Shown piece by piece: positions 34,864 to 43,738 of a DNA stretch of 60,377 nucleotides. Made by a program: the position numbers and the translations under genes. This DNA is from Byssothecium circinans (Eukaryota; Ascomycota; Dothideomycetes; Pleosporales; Massarinaceae), in assembly GCA_010015675.1 (NCBI GenBank), contig ML976997.1, positions 122,704 to 183,080 of the forward strand, written 5' to 3'. A model generated the notes under the pieces. The model saw only the letters and a program-made list of their open reading frames with translations. It had not been told where the DNA came from and searched no databases. Positions within the stretch are counted from its first letter, which is position 1. Every line of letters begins with the position of its first letter.

Positions 34864-36154
34864 CTAGGCTAGTGATGCCTCCATCTCCACTCTACAGCAC
34901 TGCACTCCGCTCCGCTCCTGCACGCTTGCCGAACGCCATTACGATCACGAATACCAAGGAACAAATTGACATCATGTTTCCTTTTCGCACGAGCACAGCA
35001 TCTTGACAGAGGCTTGGATAATCCTCGCCGCTTTTGCTCTCCCTGTCCTCGTGCCGTGTTCTCGACGAGCGGTATTGGGCTTCTGTCCATAGCAAATACA
35101 CTCTACTCTTTCGCCACCACATCACGGGCGAACTTAACCCTACATTTCCTTTCGTCTGAAGCAATGACCCCTGCTTCTCCACCCCACCAACCAAACCAAC
35201 CAACCAACATAACATCCAGACCCAATAAGGTAGCTCTGGAAACCAAGCCAGAGGCGTGGGATACATCTGAGCAAGGACTCGCAGCAGTGAAGGCACCCAC
35301 ACGCAACTAGGCTTGGCTGCGACCCGTGAGGTTGCTGGATCGGTCTTCCACGAACGCTCAGCCCTAGGACTCTAGCTATATACGTCTATGCGGAGGATAT
35401 ATCGACAGGATAAAGGGACACGAGTATGGAATGGGTGGTTTGATGCGCGCTAGGGCACGATTGCGCTTGAGCTGGCTTACGCTATTGTTGGTTCGCGCTT
35501 ATAGTGCCCTTGGCTTGAGCGTCGCTGCCTAGTTTCTGCGGAATGAGATGACTGGGGGAGGGCAGATGTATGAGGTGGAGGAGTCATATGGGTCTGGATT
35601 GGATTAGGTTGGGTTGGTTCGGGGGTTGGATAGGTCATCACGCCTCTACCTTCGACGGGCGGTCACATGGACACGCGTGTGAGTGTGCGTGCCGCAATTT
35701 CCGGGAGGGCGATTGGAGCCTTGTAGTATACATAGAATGAACATGGTTCAGCATCAGCGTGTCGCAGGCGTTCGTATGTGAGGTTGCTGCCTAGGAGGAG
35801 CTCGCTTCTCGGGGACTCCGTCTCACTGTATTATTTAGGGGGGCGAAACCGATACACCTTCCCACAAAACTTTTTTGTTCCTACTTCCGGGAATGTCGGA
35901 AAAAAACTAAAAATTCAAGGGGGTAGTTATTCTACGCCTTGCGATATAGCACTTCTCCTAAGACGAGACGCGTGAAGTGTACCCCGACTGTTAACACAAG
36001 CAGCACGGGCTTATACATTCCGAACCCCCCTACACTGTATACTAGCCTATCCGCTGCATCTACCACGTCAATCGGCTATACAAAAGACTCCAGGAAAACG
36101 TCGGAGAGATTTCTACCCACCGATCGAAAGGCGAAAAGCCAATAATAGTACCAT

Positions 36155-36172
36155 AGGGCATGAACATGCCCT
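36155..36172. repeat. Perfect 8-bp inverted repeat
   Basis: AGGGCATG and CATGCCCT flank a two-base spacer (AA). Such tight dyads can bind dimeric regulators or form hairpins; no gene adjoins it. Confidence 0.6.
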
Positions 36173-36207
36173 GGCCCTATACCACGTATCAGTAAAATGA
36201 AGAGCCA

Positions 36208-36219
36208 TACCATATGGTA
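36208..36219. repeat. 12-bp perfect palindrome
   Basis: TACCATATGGTA reads the same on both strands, 36 bases from the dyad at 36155-36172. Confidence 0.6.
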
Positions 36220-37120
36220 CGAGCCATGCTAAGTACACCTCCACCTCAACTCTTACCACCCCCACCACTCACGTCCCGGGGAACTCTGCGCCGCCGCCCT
36301 GATGTCGATGTCCAGAAAACGACTCACGAGTCACGAAAATGGATCCTGTCACCTCGGACTATCCTCGCTTGCGGAAAGCAAGGAAGTTCGCGCTGGTGAC
36401 CTCAGAGCTTTCGTCAACCACCTCGCAGGCCACTGATCGATCGTAAGTGAACTTCGTTCCTCCTATATGGCTATCAACGTCGTTTAAGAGAAATAATCGC
36501 ACGTGAGGTGCTGCCATTGATGGTCTCGGTCCGAGGATCGGTTTGTTTGTCTTTTTTAGTCGGAAGGATAGGGGTTTAGGCATACTTAAATGTCGGTTTC
36601 TATTTTCTCTTCCTTACATGTTAGTCCTACGTGTTTTGCATGGGTACTCGGAAGCGCTCATCTGATACCGTTGCTAGGTGTTGTGTGTTCGTTTGCATCC
36701 GACAAAGGACTTTGGTGGGTTTGACTTCAGCGTACTTTGTATTCACGTTTCGGAAGTGCAGCAACGTTGTGCGAAGCTTAGGCAATCGAAGAAGGATTTG
36801 TTATATGTTTACAGACAAGAACGCGTGGAAATGTAAGCACTGCTAGTCAATTTCCATTGCATGGTGATAGTTATGTATATTCATGCTGCAAAAGACACCG
36901 AGCTTACTAAATGCTGGAGCATGCATGTAGCGAAGTGCCAGGAAAAAAACAGGGGTATGAAAGAAGGGAACTGTAGTCAATCGAGACATTATCCCGATCC
37001 CCTCAAACACCGCCCTCGCATTGAGGACTTCCATTCTCGCAAACCGTGAAAATCTCCGCCAAACTTCCGACACAACAGCTATACCTCATACACCACATTC
37101 CCCTTCCACCTTCTCACCCC

Positions 37121-38110
37121 TCACAGCTTCCCCACCCCCTCCTTCCCCCAAGCAGCCATACCCCAAAAACCCCTAACCACAACCTCCTCCCCCTCATGTC
37201 CCCTCAAACTCATATGCCCCAACTCGCCCTGCCACCTCCTCATCTCCTCATAAACACCCACCAACACATCCTTAAACCTATTCCCGGGCTTCCCCTCCCA
37301 CTCTCCGCCAATACGCCGACAGCACCTCTCAACCACCAGATTCATAACCTCATGCCGCTTCTCAGGCCACTGTTTCGGCTGCTCCAGATGCACGAGTGTC
37401 TGCGACACGACGACGGTGTAGAGGTGAAGCAGCGAAAAGTAGCGCGTGTTAGTAAGCTGCGCGGCTTCTTGGAGGTGCTGCCAGCCGGCGTTCGGGGCGG
37501 TAAGGGGTAGACAGGCGTTCGCGCGCCAGAAGAGCGTGGAGATGCGTTCGAGGCCGGTCAACCATTTGGGAATCACGCTGGAGAGTTGAGACATCAGGCG
37601 GACGAGGCGGACGAGGGGGATCGCGAGACTGCCTTGTGCTTGGTTCGGGCGGCCGAGTGAGTTCCACGACGCCGAGACTAAACTGTGGCAGTCGAGGAAC
37701 GGACCGCTTCGTCTGTCGGACATGGCGGTGAGGGCTGGGAAGATGGCTTCTTCGAGGATGGAAGATACGCTGGAGTTATCCGGTGAGCGGTCTTTGCAGA
37801 GCTTGGTGACGCCGGTCCAGAGGTGCGTCATGAATGTGTGGAGGCGGGTGGGGGGCTGCTCGCAGAGTGCGTGCCATATCGATGTGTCGTTGAAGGCTTG
37901 CGGAGGGCTGATGTTCTCGATGATGGCGTGGCGGCAGAAGGGGCAGCTGTTGGTGTTGCCACGACCTTTGAGGAGCCAGTTCTTGATGCATTCTTGCCCG
38001 ATTATATGGCGGCAGCGGAGAGCGACGGGTAGGTGGGCGTCGCTGAATGATTCAGTGCAGATGATGCAACTCTCAGTCGGTTTGAGTTCGTTGTTGATGA
38101 GGGCTTCCAT
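37121..38110 (-). CDS. RING-finger protein, probable E3 ubiquitin ligase
   Basis: Single exon of 329 residues. A RING finger lies at the N-terminus (residues 15-59): C15, C18, C33, H35, C41, C56, C59, in the order CIICTES, LRCRHIIGQECIKNWL, SCPFCRH. The position usually filled by the fifth zinc ligand is glycine (G38), which is frequent in fungal RINGs of the CGHxxGxxC kind. The C-terminal 250 residues are mostly helical (a segment WTGVTKLCKDRSPDNSSVS, then LVRLVRLMSQLSSVIPKWL) and unfamiliar. By family, a RING recruits an E2 enzyme and passes ubiquitin to a substrate bound by the rest of the protein; the substrate is unknown. The gene is divergent from the isochorismatase-family gene 1.2 kb away. 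Confidence 0.82.
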   Translation of the reverse strand: MEALINNELKPTESCIICTESFSDAHLPVALRCRHIIGQECIKNWLLKGRGNTNSCPFCRHAIIENISPPQAFNDTSIWHALCEQPPTRLHTFMTHLWTGVTKLCKDRSPDNSSVSSILEEAIFPALTAMSDRRSGPFLDCHSLVSASWNSLGRPNQAQGSLAIPLVRLVRLMSQLSSVIPKWLTGLERISTLFWRANACLPLTAPNAGWQHLQEAAQLTNTRYFSLLHLYTVVVSQTLVHLEQPKQWPEKRHEVMNLVVERCCRRIGGEWEGKPGNRFKDVLVGVYEEMRRWQGELGHMSLRGHEGEEVVVRGFWGMAAWGKEGVGKL

Positions 38111-39275
38111 GTTGTCGGCGTCCAGTGTTGGAGTTGTTAGTGGTGTTTACGGGATGTGATAGAATGAAGTGCGGGTTTGGATTCTTCAACAGAGAGGACG
38201 TATTTGAAGTGGCGCATTGTGTGAAGGGTACAGATTGAAGTGGGCGTGCGCGTGGAGGTGGCCGGTGAATGCAGTTTGTTGTGGACGTTTGTTGTCTGCG
38301 TTTGGGGACAACGCAACGGACACATGTCTCTTTGAGAAGAAGTGAAGCGATACCTGACCATACCAGTTACCAGCCATTTCTAGAGCCTAGGTATGCACTG
38401 CGGTCGCACTATGTCAAAACGGAGGGTTTCCATCGCAGAGGCCGGCCTTAGAGGGTTCTCAAACGTCCTTGCTAAAGAGGGTTCACCATAGCGGCTCATC
38501 AGAGGTTTATTTCTAATGTAGATTCAGTTACGTGTGCGCGTAAAAGCTTGTCGTTATTTCCCGTAGAGGTGACTCTCGCGGTCTTTCTCCGACTCGTAGC
38601 GTGATAGAATCGAACCCGAGACTAAAGGGTCTATAGAAACCATTGAGACGATAGTAAAAGCCCAGGAAGATACCGCACGAAGTTCTACCAAGGTTTTGAT
38701 AGCAGGCTTGGTGATAGTTCACCATACAGTATAAGACGGAGGTCTCCTGCATGGTGTAGCATGCGTTGTGCACGTGTGTCGTGCATCGCGCACCGGCTAT
38801 CGCGCATATTGTTTGATTGGTTGCATCGTCATAAGTAATCCCCCAATGTGATCGCTGTGAATGAGTTCTTGAGGCTGATGCGGATATATTGAACGCGGTC
38901 CTTTCCAGCTGCCGAACAGTGAAGGACGTCGATGTAGGAAAACGTGCCACGTTTGCCTACTCGTCACAGGCAACCTCGGTAACCGCAAAGATCTCGTGGT
39001 CATACTTGCAAATCGTCTGGTGTATGGTCGTTTTGAAAGAATTTACCGAGAGGGAAGGCAGAAAGAAAGAGCCTCAGGTACCCGTAAACCCTACACATTC
39101 ACGTCCATGTGTTGCGACGTCTGGCTGCCGGGTGACGCTAGACTGCTGTAGGTTAGCGCGAAGAACTGTCAGATCTAACTGCAGAGTCCAGACTACAATC
39201 CATCTCAAACAACCTCAGACCTCCTCACCTCAACCCCACATTTTCAACACACCCCTTCTTTCCCAACCTACCACC
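38111..39275. other. Divergent upstream region of RING and isochorismatase genes
   Basis: No gene supported. The last 60 bases before 39276 are C/A-rich, as in many fungal leaders. Confidence 0.5.
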
Positions 39276-39914
39276 ATGTCCGTAAAAACCTTCCGCCAAC
39301 TCCTCAACATCCCGCCCAGCACCGCCTCCCCCAGCGACTCGGCCCTCATAATCATCGACGCCCAAAACGAATACATTTCGGGCGCGCTAACCGTCACCAA
39401 CGCCGATACAAGCGGCAAGGTCATCAACGACGTCCTCGAAAAGTACCGCAAGGCTAATGGGAAGGTGATTCATGTATTGCACAAGACGCCGGAAGGCGCG
39501 CCGATATTCACGCCCGGGACGCATCTTGCGGAGGAGTTTGACTATTTGAAACCACAGGTATGTAAAACAGATTTCGATTTGGTTCTAATAATCCAGTTTA
39601 TTGATTATGGGAACCAGGCGGGCGAAACTACCATCTGGAAGCAATTCCCAGGCTCGTTTGAGCAGACGCAGCTGCACGACACGCTGCAATCGTGGAATAT
39701 CAAAAAAGTCGTTCTCGTGGGGTACATGGCGCATGTATGCGTTTCGACAACTGCACGGGAGGCCATGCAGAAAGGTTATGAAGTCGTGCTTGTCGAAGAC
39801 GCGATTGGGGACCGAGATATTCCCGGTGTCAAGGGCGACGAGGTCACGAGGGTTGTGCTTGCGGAGTTGGCTGATGTTTTTGGGACGGTGGTGAGGAGTG
39901 CTGATGTTAAGTGA
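39276..39914 (+). CDS. Isochorismatase-family cysteine hydrolase
   Basis: Two exons (39276-39557, 39618-39914) give 192 residues, a normal length for the family. The fold is alpha/beta with the catalytic triad D28 (in ALIIIDAQNEYISG), K102 (in IWKQFPGSF) and C135 (in GYMAHVCVSTTAREAM). The family includes isochorismatases, nicotinamidases and N-carbamoyl hydrolases; which substrate this one takes cannot be told. There is no signal peptide, so it is likely cytosolic. The intron (39558-39617) is 60 bases, in frame and free of stops; the spliced product joins YLKPQ to AGETT, which fits the family better than the retained reading. The open frame runs back to 38889, but the family begins at MSVKTFRQLL, and the C/A-rich leader directly before it supports that start. 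Confidence 0.9.
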   Translation: MSVKTFRQLLNIPPSTASPSDSALIIIDAQNEYISGALTVTNADTSGKVINDVLEKYRKANGKVIHVLHKTPEGAPIFTPGTHLAEEFDYLKPQVCKTDFDLVLIIQFIDYGNQAGETTIWKQFPGSFEQTQLHDTLQSWNIKKVVLVGYMAHVCVSTTAREAMQKGYEVVLVEDAIGDRDIPGVKGDEVTRVVLAELADVFGTVVRSADVK

Positions 39915-40059
39915 GGTATGGGATAGGTGGGTTGGTGGAAGGGTGCGAATGTAGGGGTTTTCTTATAGATACATTTTTTAGGACTTTTTTGTTTGGATAT
40001 TCTATGTTATGTGATTTTGGTGATCCATGGTCTCTATAAATCCTACCTCCACTTGAGCC

Positions 40060-40248
40060 TTATTTCACATCAATCATGTACACCTGCGAACCATTTCCAT
40101 CGCTATCCTCACCATGGCCATCACCCTCGTGATGAGGCTCGGGATGCGGAGTTCGCAAATGCGGGCTCACCTGACGGAGCCACTCTCCATACGTCTCCTC
40201 ACACTTTACCCTCTGACGAGGTCGACGACGCCGTATCCACTTCAGCAT
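40060..40248 (-). CDS. Possible 62-residue protein, unproven
   Basis: Starts MLKWIRRRRPRQRVKCEETY, has a short amphipathic middle (GEWLRQVSPHLRTPHPEP) and ends in an acidic, Gly/Asp-rich tail. The composition is protein-like, but I know no relative. It could be a gene, a last exon, or chance. Confidence 0.25.
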   Translation of the reverse strand: MLKWIRRRRPRQRVKCEETYGEWLRQVSPHLRTPHPEPHHEGDGHGEDSDGNGSQVYMIDVK

Positions 40249-40428
40249 TGACAAGCCACCCGTATTCTATGAAGAGCTGTCTTGATTGTTGATAGTAGCA
40301 GTAGCAATGTAGCGATGCTTGGCAAATCAGATGGAGTTGGATTTGTGAATGTGCTTTTTAGTATGTAGTTTGCTTGTGTGTACCTCGCACAGATGAATAT
40401 GATACAGATCAATAACAAGAGCGGGTAG

Positions 40429-40890
40429 ACCCATCCTTATACCTTAAAATCAGACGCTGAACCTGTACCTCGTGCTGTCTTGTCTCAAACCCAAAGCTGT
40501 CTTACTCCACAATTAAGTATCAACCGGCTGCAGTTCATTCATACAAGTGAGACAGTGAAACAGCCCTTGACTCCAAGCAAGGCCGTCGAATCGTTTAAGC
40601 ATTTTGACCACCACGAAAGATCCAACGGGTCGAAATTCACCTATAGAAGTGTAACGGCGAAACAGTGTTTGATTTCATCCACGGCCATCGACTCATTCAA
40701 GCACTGTGACGTCCGATGTCACCCTATGGTTCATTATTCAGTACGAGGACCAGGGAATGACTTTCACCTCTACCTTCCCGACCTTCTCACCTCTTGTGAT
40801 CTACTGCACGCTCTATCCCCACCAGTTGGGTTAAAGTCACTCAGCCAACGAAAAGAGTCGCACGCCCAAAACTTGGAGTTTCAAAGGTAA
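40429..40890 (+). other. Open reading frame with a duplicated motif
   Basis: The frame is open for 153 codons but has no ATG near its start, so if coding it would be an internal or last exon. It holds two related 22-residue units, ETVKQPLTPSKAVESFKHFD and VTAKQCLISSTAIDSFKHCD (plus flanking residues), about 105 bases apart. Of the DNA differences between the copies many are silent (for instance TCG/TCA, TTT/TTC, CAT/CAC), which hints at past selection on the protein. Function unknown. Confidence 0.3.
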
Positions 40891-41209
40891 TTATTATTTG
40901 CATTTTGAAACGGGTAAAGAACAGCACTCTACGGCCCAGCCAACCAGCCCAAAGTGAGACTTTTAACACAATTTCCACGAAAAGCTGCCCTGTAAAACAA
41001 AGGCCTTGTGAATTGCTGGAATCAGAAGGAAAGTTCCTTCAGCGGGCCTGATGATGTATGATGCTGCCGAACCTATGTCCCGCCATGAAACGCCGCCGCT
41101 GATGTGAGAAACGTGTATGAAGGTGACAATGAGTCTTTTCTCGGAAAATAGTTCCTCCGTCGAAACCACCCCAATCCAAGGGTTGGGGAGATTCGTCCAC
41201 AATCTTGCC

Positions 41210-43179
41210 CTACCGGCCCGGAGGCACAGTGCTATTCGGTCGGTCCTGGATCTTCTTCTCGTCCTTCTCATCGCTTCGCATACGGGAGATGATTTGCGCC
41301 AACGTCTTGCGCTCTCTTCCGTCCTGGTCTAGAACATTCACAAGATCCCTTAGCTGAATGCTTTTGCCGGACCTTGATGCTTCGATGTCGCCACCTTGGA
41401 ACGTTCTCCGTTTGACATTGGCCATCTCATCGGCATGTGCAGCCGCAGCAGGTGTAGCTGTTCCACTATTCATTCCAATGGCCGTGTTGAGTCGAGAAGG
41501 CGTAGATGCACCAGAAGTTGTGCCTCCCGTCATCCAAGCGTACTTTTTCTTCTTGCCAAAAGCAAGGGCAGCAGTTTCGTTGGCCTTGTTGTGAAGAACG
41601 TCGTCGGTCTGACTCATCTTCTTCTCACGGTCACGCTCCTTCTTGCTCAACTTCTCTGGTAGGGGCAACGGGGCTACGGCAGGCGAGTCGGCTGGAGTGG
41701 CAGAATTGCCCGCCAGACGCTTCTGCCGCTTTGCCATACGTAACCTCTCGAAGCGCTCATCCTCTTCCACTCGGCGCTTGAGGCCCGCTGTGATGGGGTT
41801 CGTCTTGACCTGAATAGTTGGCTGGGGCGAAGGTGGCGCTTCCGAGGGCGGAGTGGGAAGCCGTGGATTTGGTAGGTCTACTTGATCAGCATCGCATATC
41901 AGGACAATTGAATGATATACTCACGCTTCGAGGCAGTCGTCGTCATGGGACTGACTGCACTGTCTGGCACTGCCTCCCACGGAGTTTTTGATAGATTGAC
42001 AGGGACCGTTGTCTTCTCAACCGTCTCGCCATTTGCAACGGCAATGTCAGCGAGGCTTGGGGGAACAATACCGTTGGAGGTGTTCTGACGACCCTGTGAG
42101 AGGGCAAAGGCATCTTCGATGATAGTACGTATACGCTCCTCTGCGGCCAGGTTCACTAGCGACAGCAGCTCAACAAACGGCGCCCCATTATTGAGGATGC
42201 TGTTGGCTTCCAAGCCTACGATGGACTCGCCATTAGACCCTACGACGGTGGTGCGCGTAACTTCACGAGGGGTGTCCGGGATTTTGTCAAACAAACCTTC
42301 AAGATTGAGCTGAACACCCTGCTCATAGGCGCGTTTTGAGAAGCGATGTCTCAGGCCGTTCGCGAGCAGGAACGGGTCGGTGAGTGGCTGCTCTGCTGCC
42401 TGATTGAGGGTGCGAGCAGCCTGTTCATGCTTGCGTATGAATTCTTGCTTCAGTTGGTCCTCGGTGACGGGCTGGCTCAGAGGCCCACTGCCTTGGAAGG
42501 CGCCCACGTGCTGGGGCCACTGATTGAAGCTCCCATGAGGCGACACGGTGGATGCCGACGCTTGGGAGGAATTCAAAGACGCTCCGTAGTGGAACATGGC
42601 CTCCTCTTCAGCGCGCAGGTCGATGCCAGAGCCCGTCAGGACATCACTAAGATTGTTAACATCCATGTCCCGCGGGTTGGACTTCTCCAGCTCCGCATTA
42701 TCTTGCGCCTTGCTGTAGGGCACCTTTGGCGGTGGCATCAGCGAGCCTTGAGGATGCGGTCGCTGATCCATGCTGTTCGCGTATTGGTACGGTTGCGGCT
42801 GGTTGAAAGACTGCATTGGCGGGGTCATGGCGGGCGACTCTGGGCGGGCGAGGTAATTATTGTGGGCGGGCGGTGAAGTGGCATATGGTGAATTCGCATT
42901 CGCATATGGTGACGTGGAATAGGCTGAATAGGCTGGAGAGGCGGGCCCTGGTGAGAGACGCTGGCGCTTGGCCGGAGGGATGCCGCCTGCTGATAGTGTG
43001 GGTGACATTTGCTGCGGCGACTGCTGGTACGACTGCGAGTGGGACTGAGACTGCGGGGAGTAGGGGCGCTGCTGGCCCGGCTGGCCCTGCATGTGGGCGT
43101 GATTTGTCTGCAGCGGCGGCATGTTCATGTTGTGCGGGTTCTGGCCATGGCCCTGGCTGAACTGGTTGTACTGCGACAT
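41210..43179 (-). CDS. TAF4: TFIID subunit 4 (TAF4)
   Basis: Two exons on the minus strand (43179-41925, 41877-41210) give 640 residues. TAF4 is a histone-fold subunit of general factor TFIID; it pairs with TAF12 and helps hold the complex at core promoters in the nucleus. The first 150 residues are Gln/Ser/Pro-rich and disordered. The conserved part runs from about 165 to 640: DVNNLSDVLTGSGIDLRAEE, then a block DPFLLANGLRHRFSKRAYEQ, the histone-fold-like helix FVELLSLVNLAAEERIRTII followed by EDAFALSQGRQ, and the basic C-terminal TAF4 region with ERFERLRMAKRQKRLA, KKKKYAWMTG and SIQLRDLVNVLDQDGRERK. It is head to head with the YSH1 gene (560 bases between starts), so the promoter is probably shared. 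Confidence 0.88.
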
Positions 43180-43738
43180 GATGGCGGTGGTGTGGCCGGC
43201 GAGCGCGTTTGCTCTCTGTGCTCTTGCTCCTGCTCTCCCTCCCCCGAAGAGGGTGTGCGTGGATTTACCGGTTCCTCATCCACGTCGGCGTGCTTTGTCA
43301 GCGGGTACCGGGCGGCTCGAGGTGAGGGAAGGCGCGTCGGATGCTCTTGCGTGAGCAGGCGATGGACGGGCGGATGCGGGAGGTGCGAGGTGCTGTGGTG
43401 CGTTGTTGGGGAAGGAGTCACGGAAAGAAGTGCCATGACGCCGCACAGACCCGGCTGAATCTCGGCAGTCGCGAACAATGAGCCTTGGCAGAGAACGAAC
43501 GCCAGACCGCGCTACTCATGACCTCTTCACCATTACCTCTCCACCACCCTTCTTTCGCCGTTCCGCCTTCACCTTGCGCATTCAACAACTCCCGTGTCGC
43601 CTTCAACTCTCAAATCAACCTGTAGACTTTGACCGCGCCCACGTTGCGATTGAGAAGCTGCGATCCAGCCACGCATTCCGGACTCGACGCGCTCAACACT
43701 CGATCAACCCGTAGACTATACTTCACAAACACGTGGGG
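43180..43738. promoter_or_regulatory. Shared divergent promoter of TAF4 and YSH1
   Basis: 559 bases between the two start codons. The TAF4 side is GC-rich, the YSH1 side C/T- and A-richer. No TATA box is evident, as expected for housekeeping genes. No specific factor site can be named. Confidence 0.55.

Larger units (their letters stand above)
34864..37120. other. Intergenic, 2.2 kb
   Basis: Gene-poor stretch. A reading frame at 34966-35310 is Pro/Asn-rich and unsupported. A GGTTGG-rich patch lies near 35591-35629. Two palindromes near 36155-36219 are listed separately. The last part is the 3' flank of the RING gene. Confidence 0.5.
39915..41209. other. Mostly intergenic, with two unproven reading frames
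   Basis: Holds the 3' flanks of the isochorismatase-family gene and of TAF4, which converge, plus the two candidate coding stretches listed separately at 40060-40248 and 40429-40890. Confidence 0.4.

Noticed and set aside
34966..35310. 115-codon frame ending in a Pro/Asn-rich stretch
   Set aside because: No recognisable feature; lies in the probable 3' flank of the small gene and is overlapped by antisense frames.
35591..35629. GGTTGG/GGATTAGG patch resembling degenerate telomere repeats
   Set aside because: Units are irregular and do not match TTAGGG arrays; probably a simple G/T-rich stretch.
36359..36583. 74-codon minus-strand frame with an ATG
   Set aside because: No relative known and no splice or promoter context; kept out for lack of support.
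38590..38625. GTTCGATTC-like sequence on the minus strand resembling a tRNA T-arm
   Set aside because: The flanking bases do not form a T-stem, and no acceptor stem, D-arm or anticodon arm can be folded around it.
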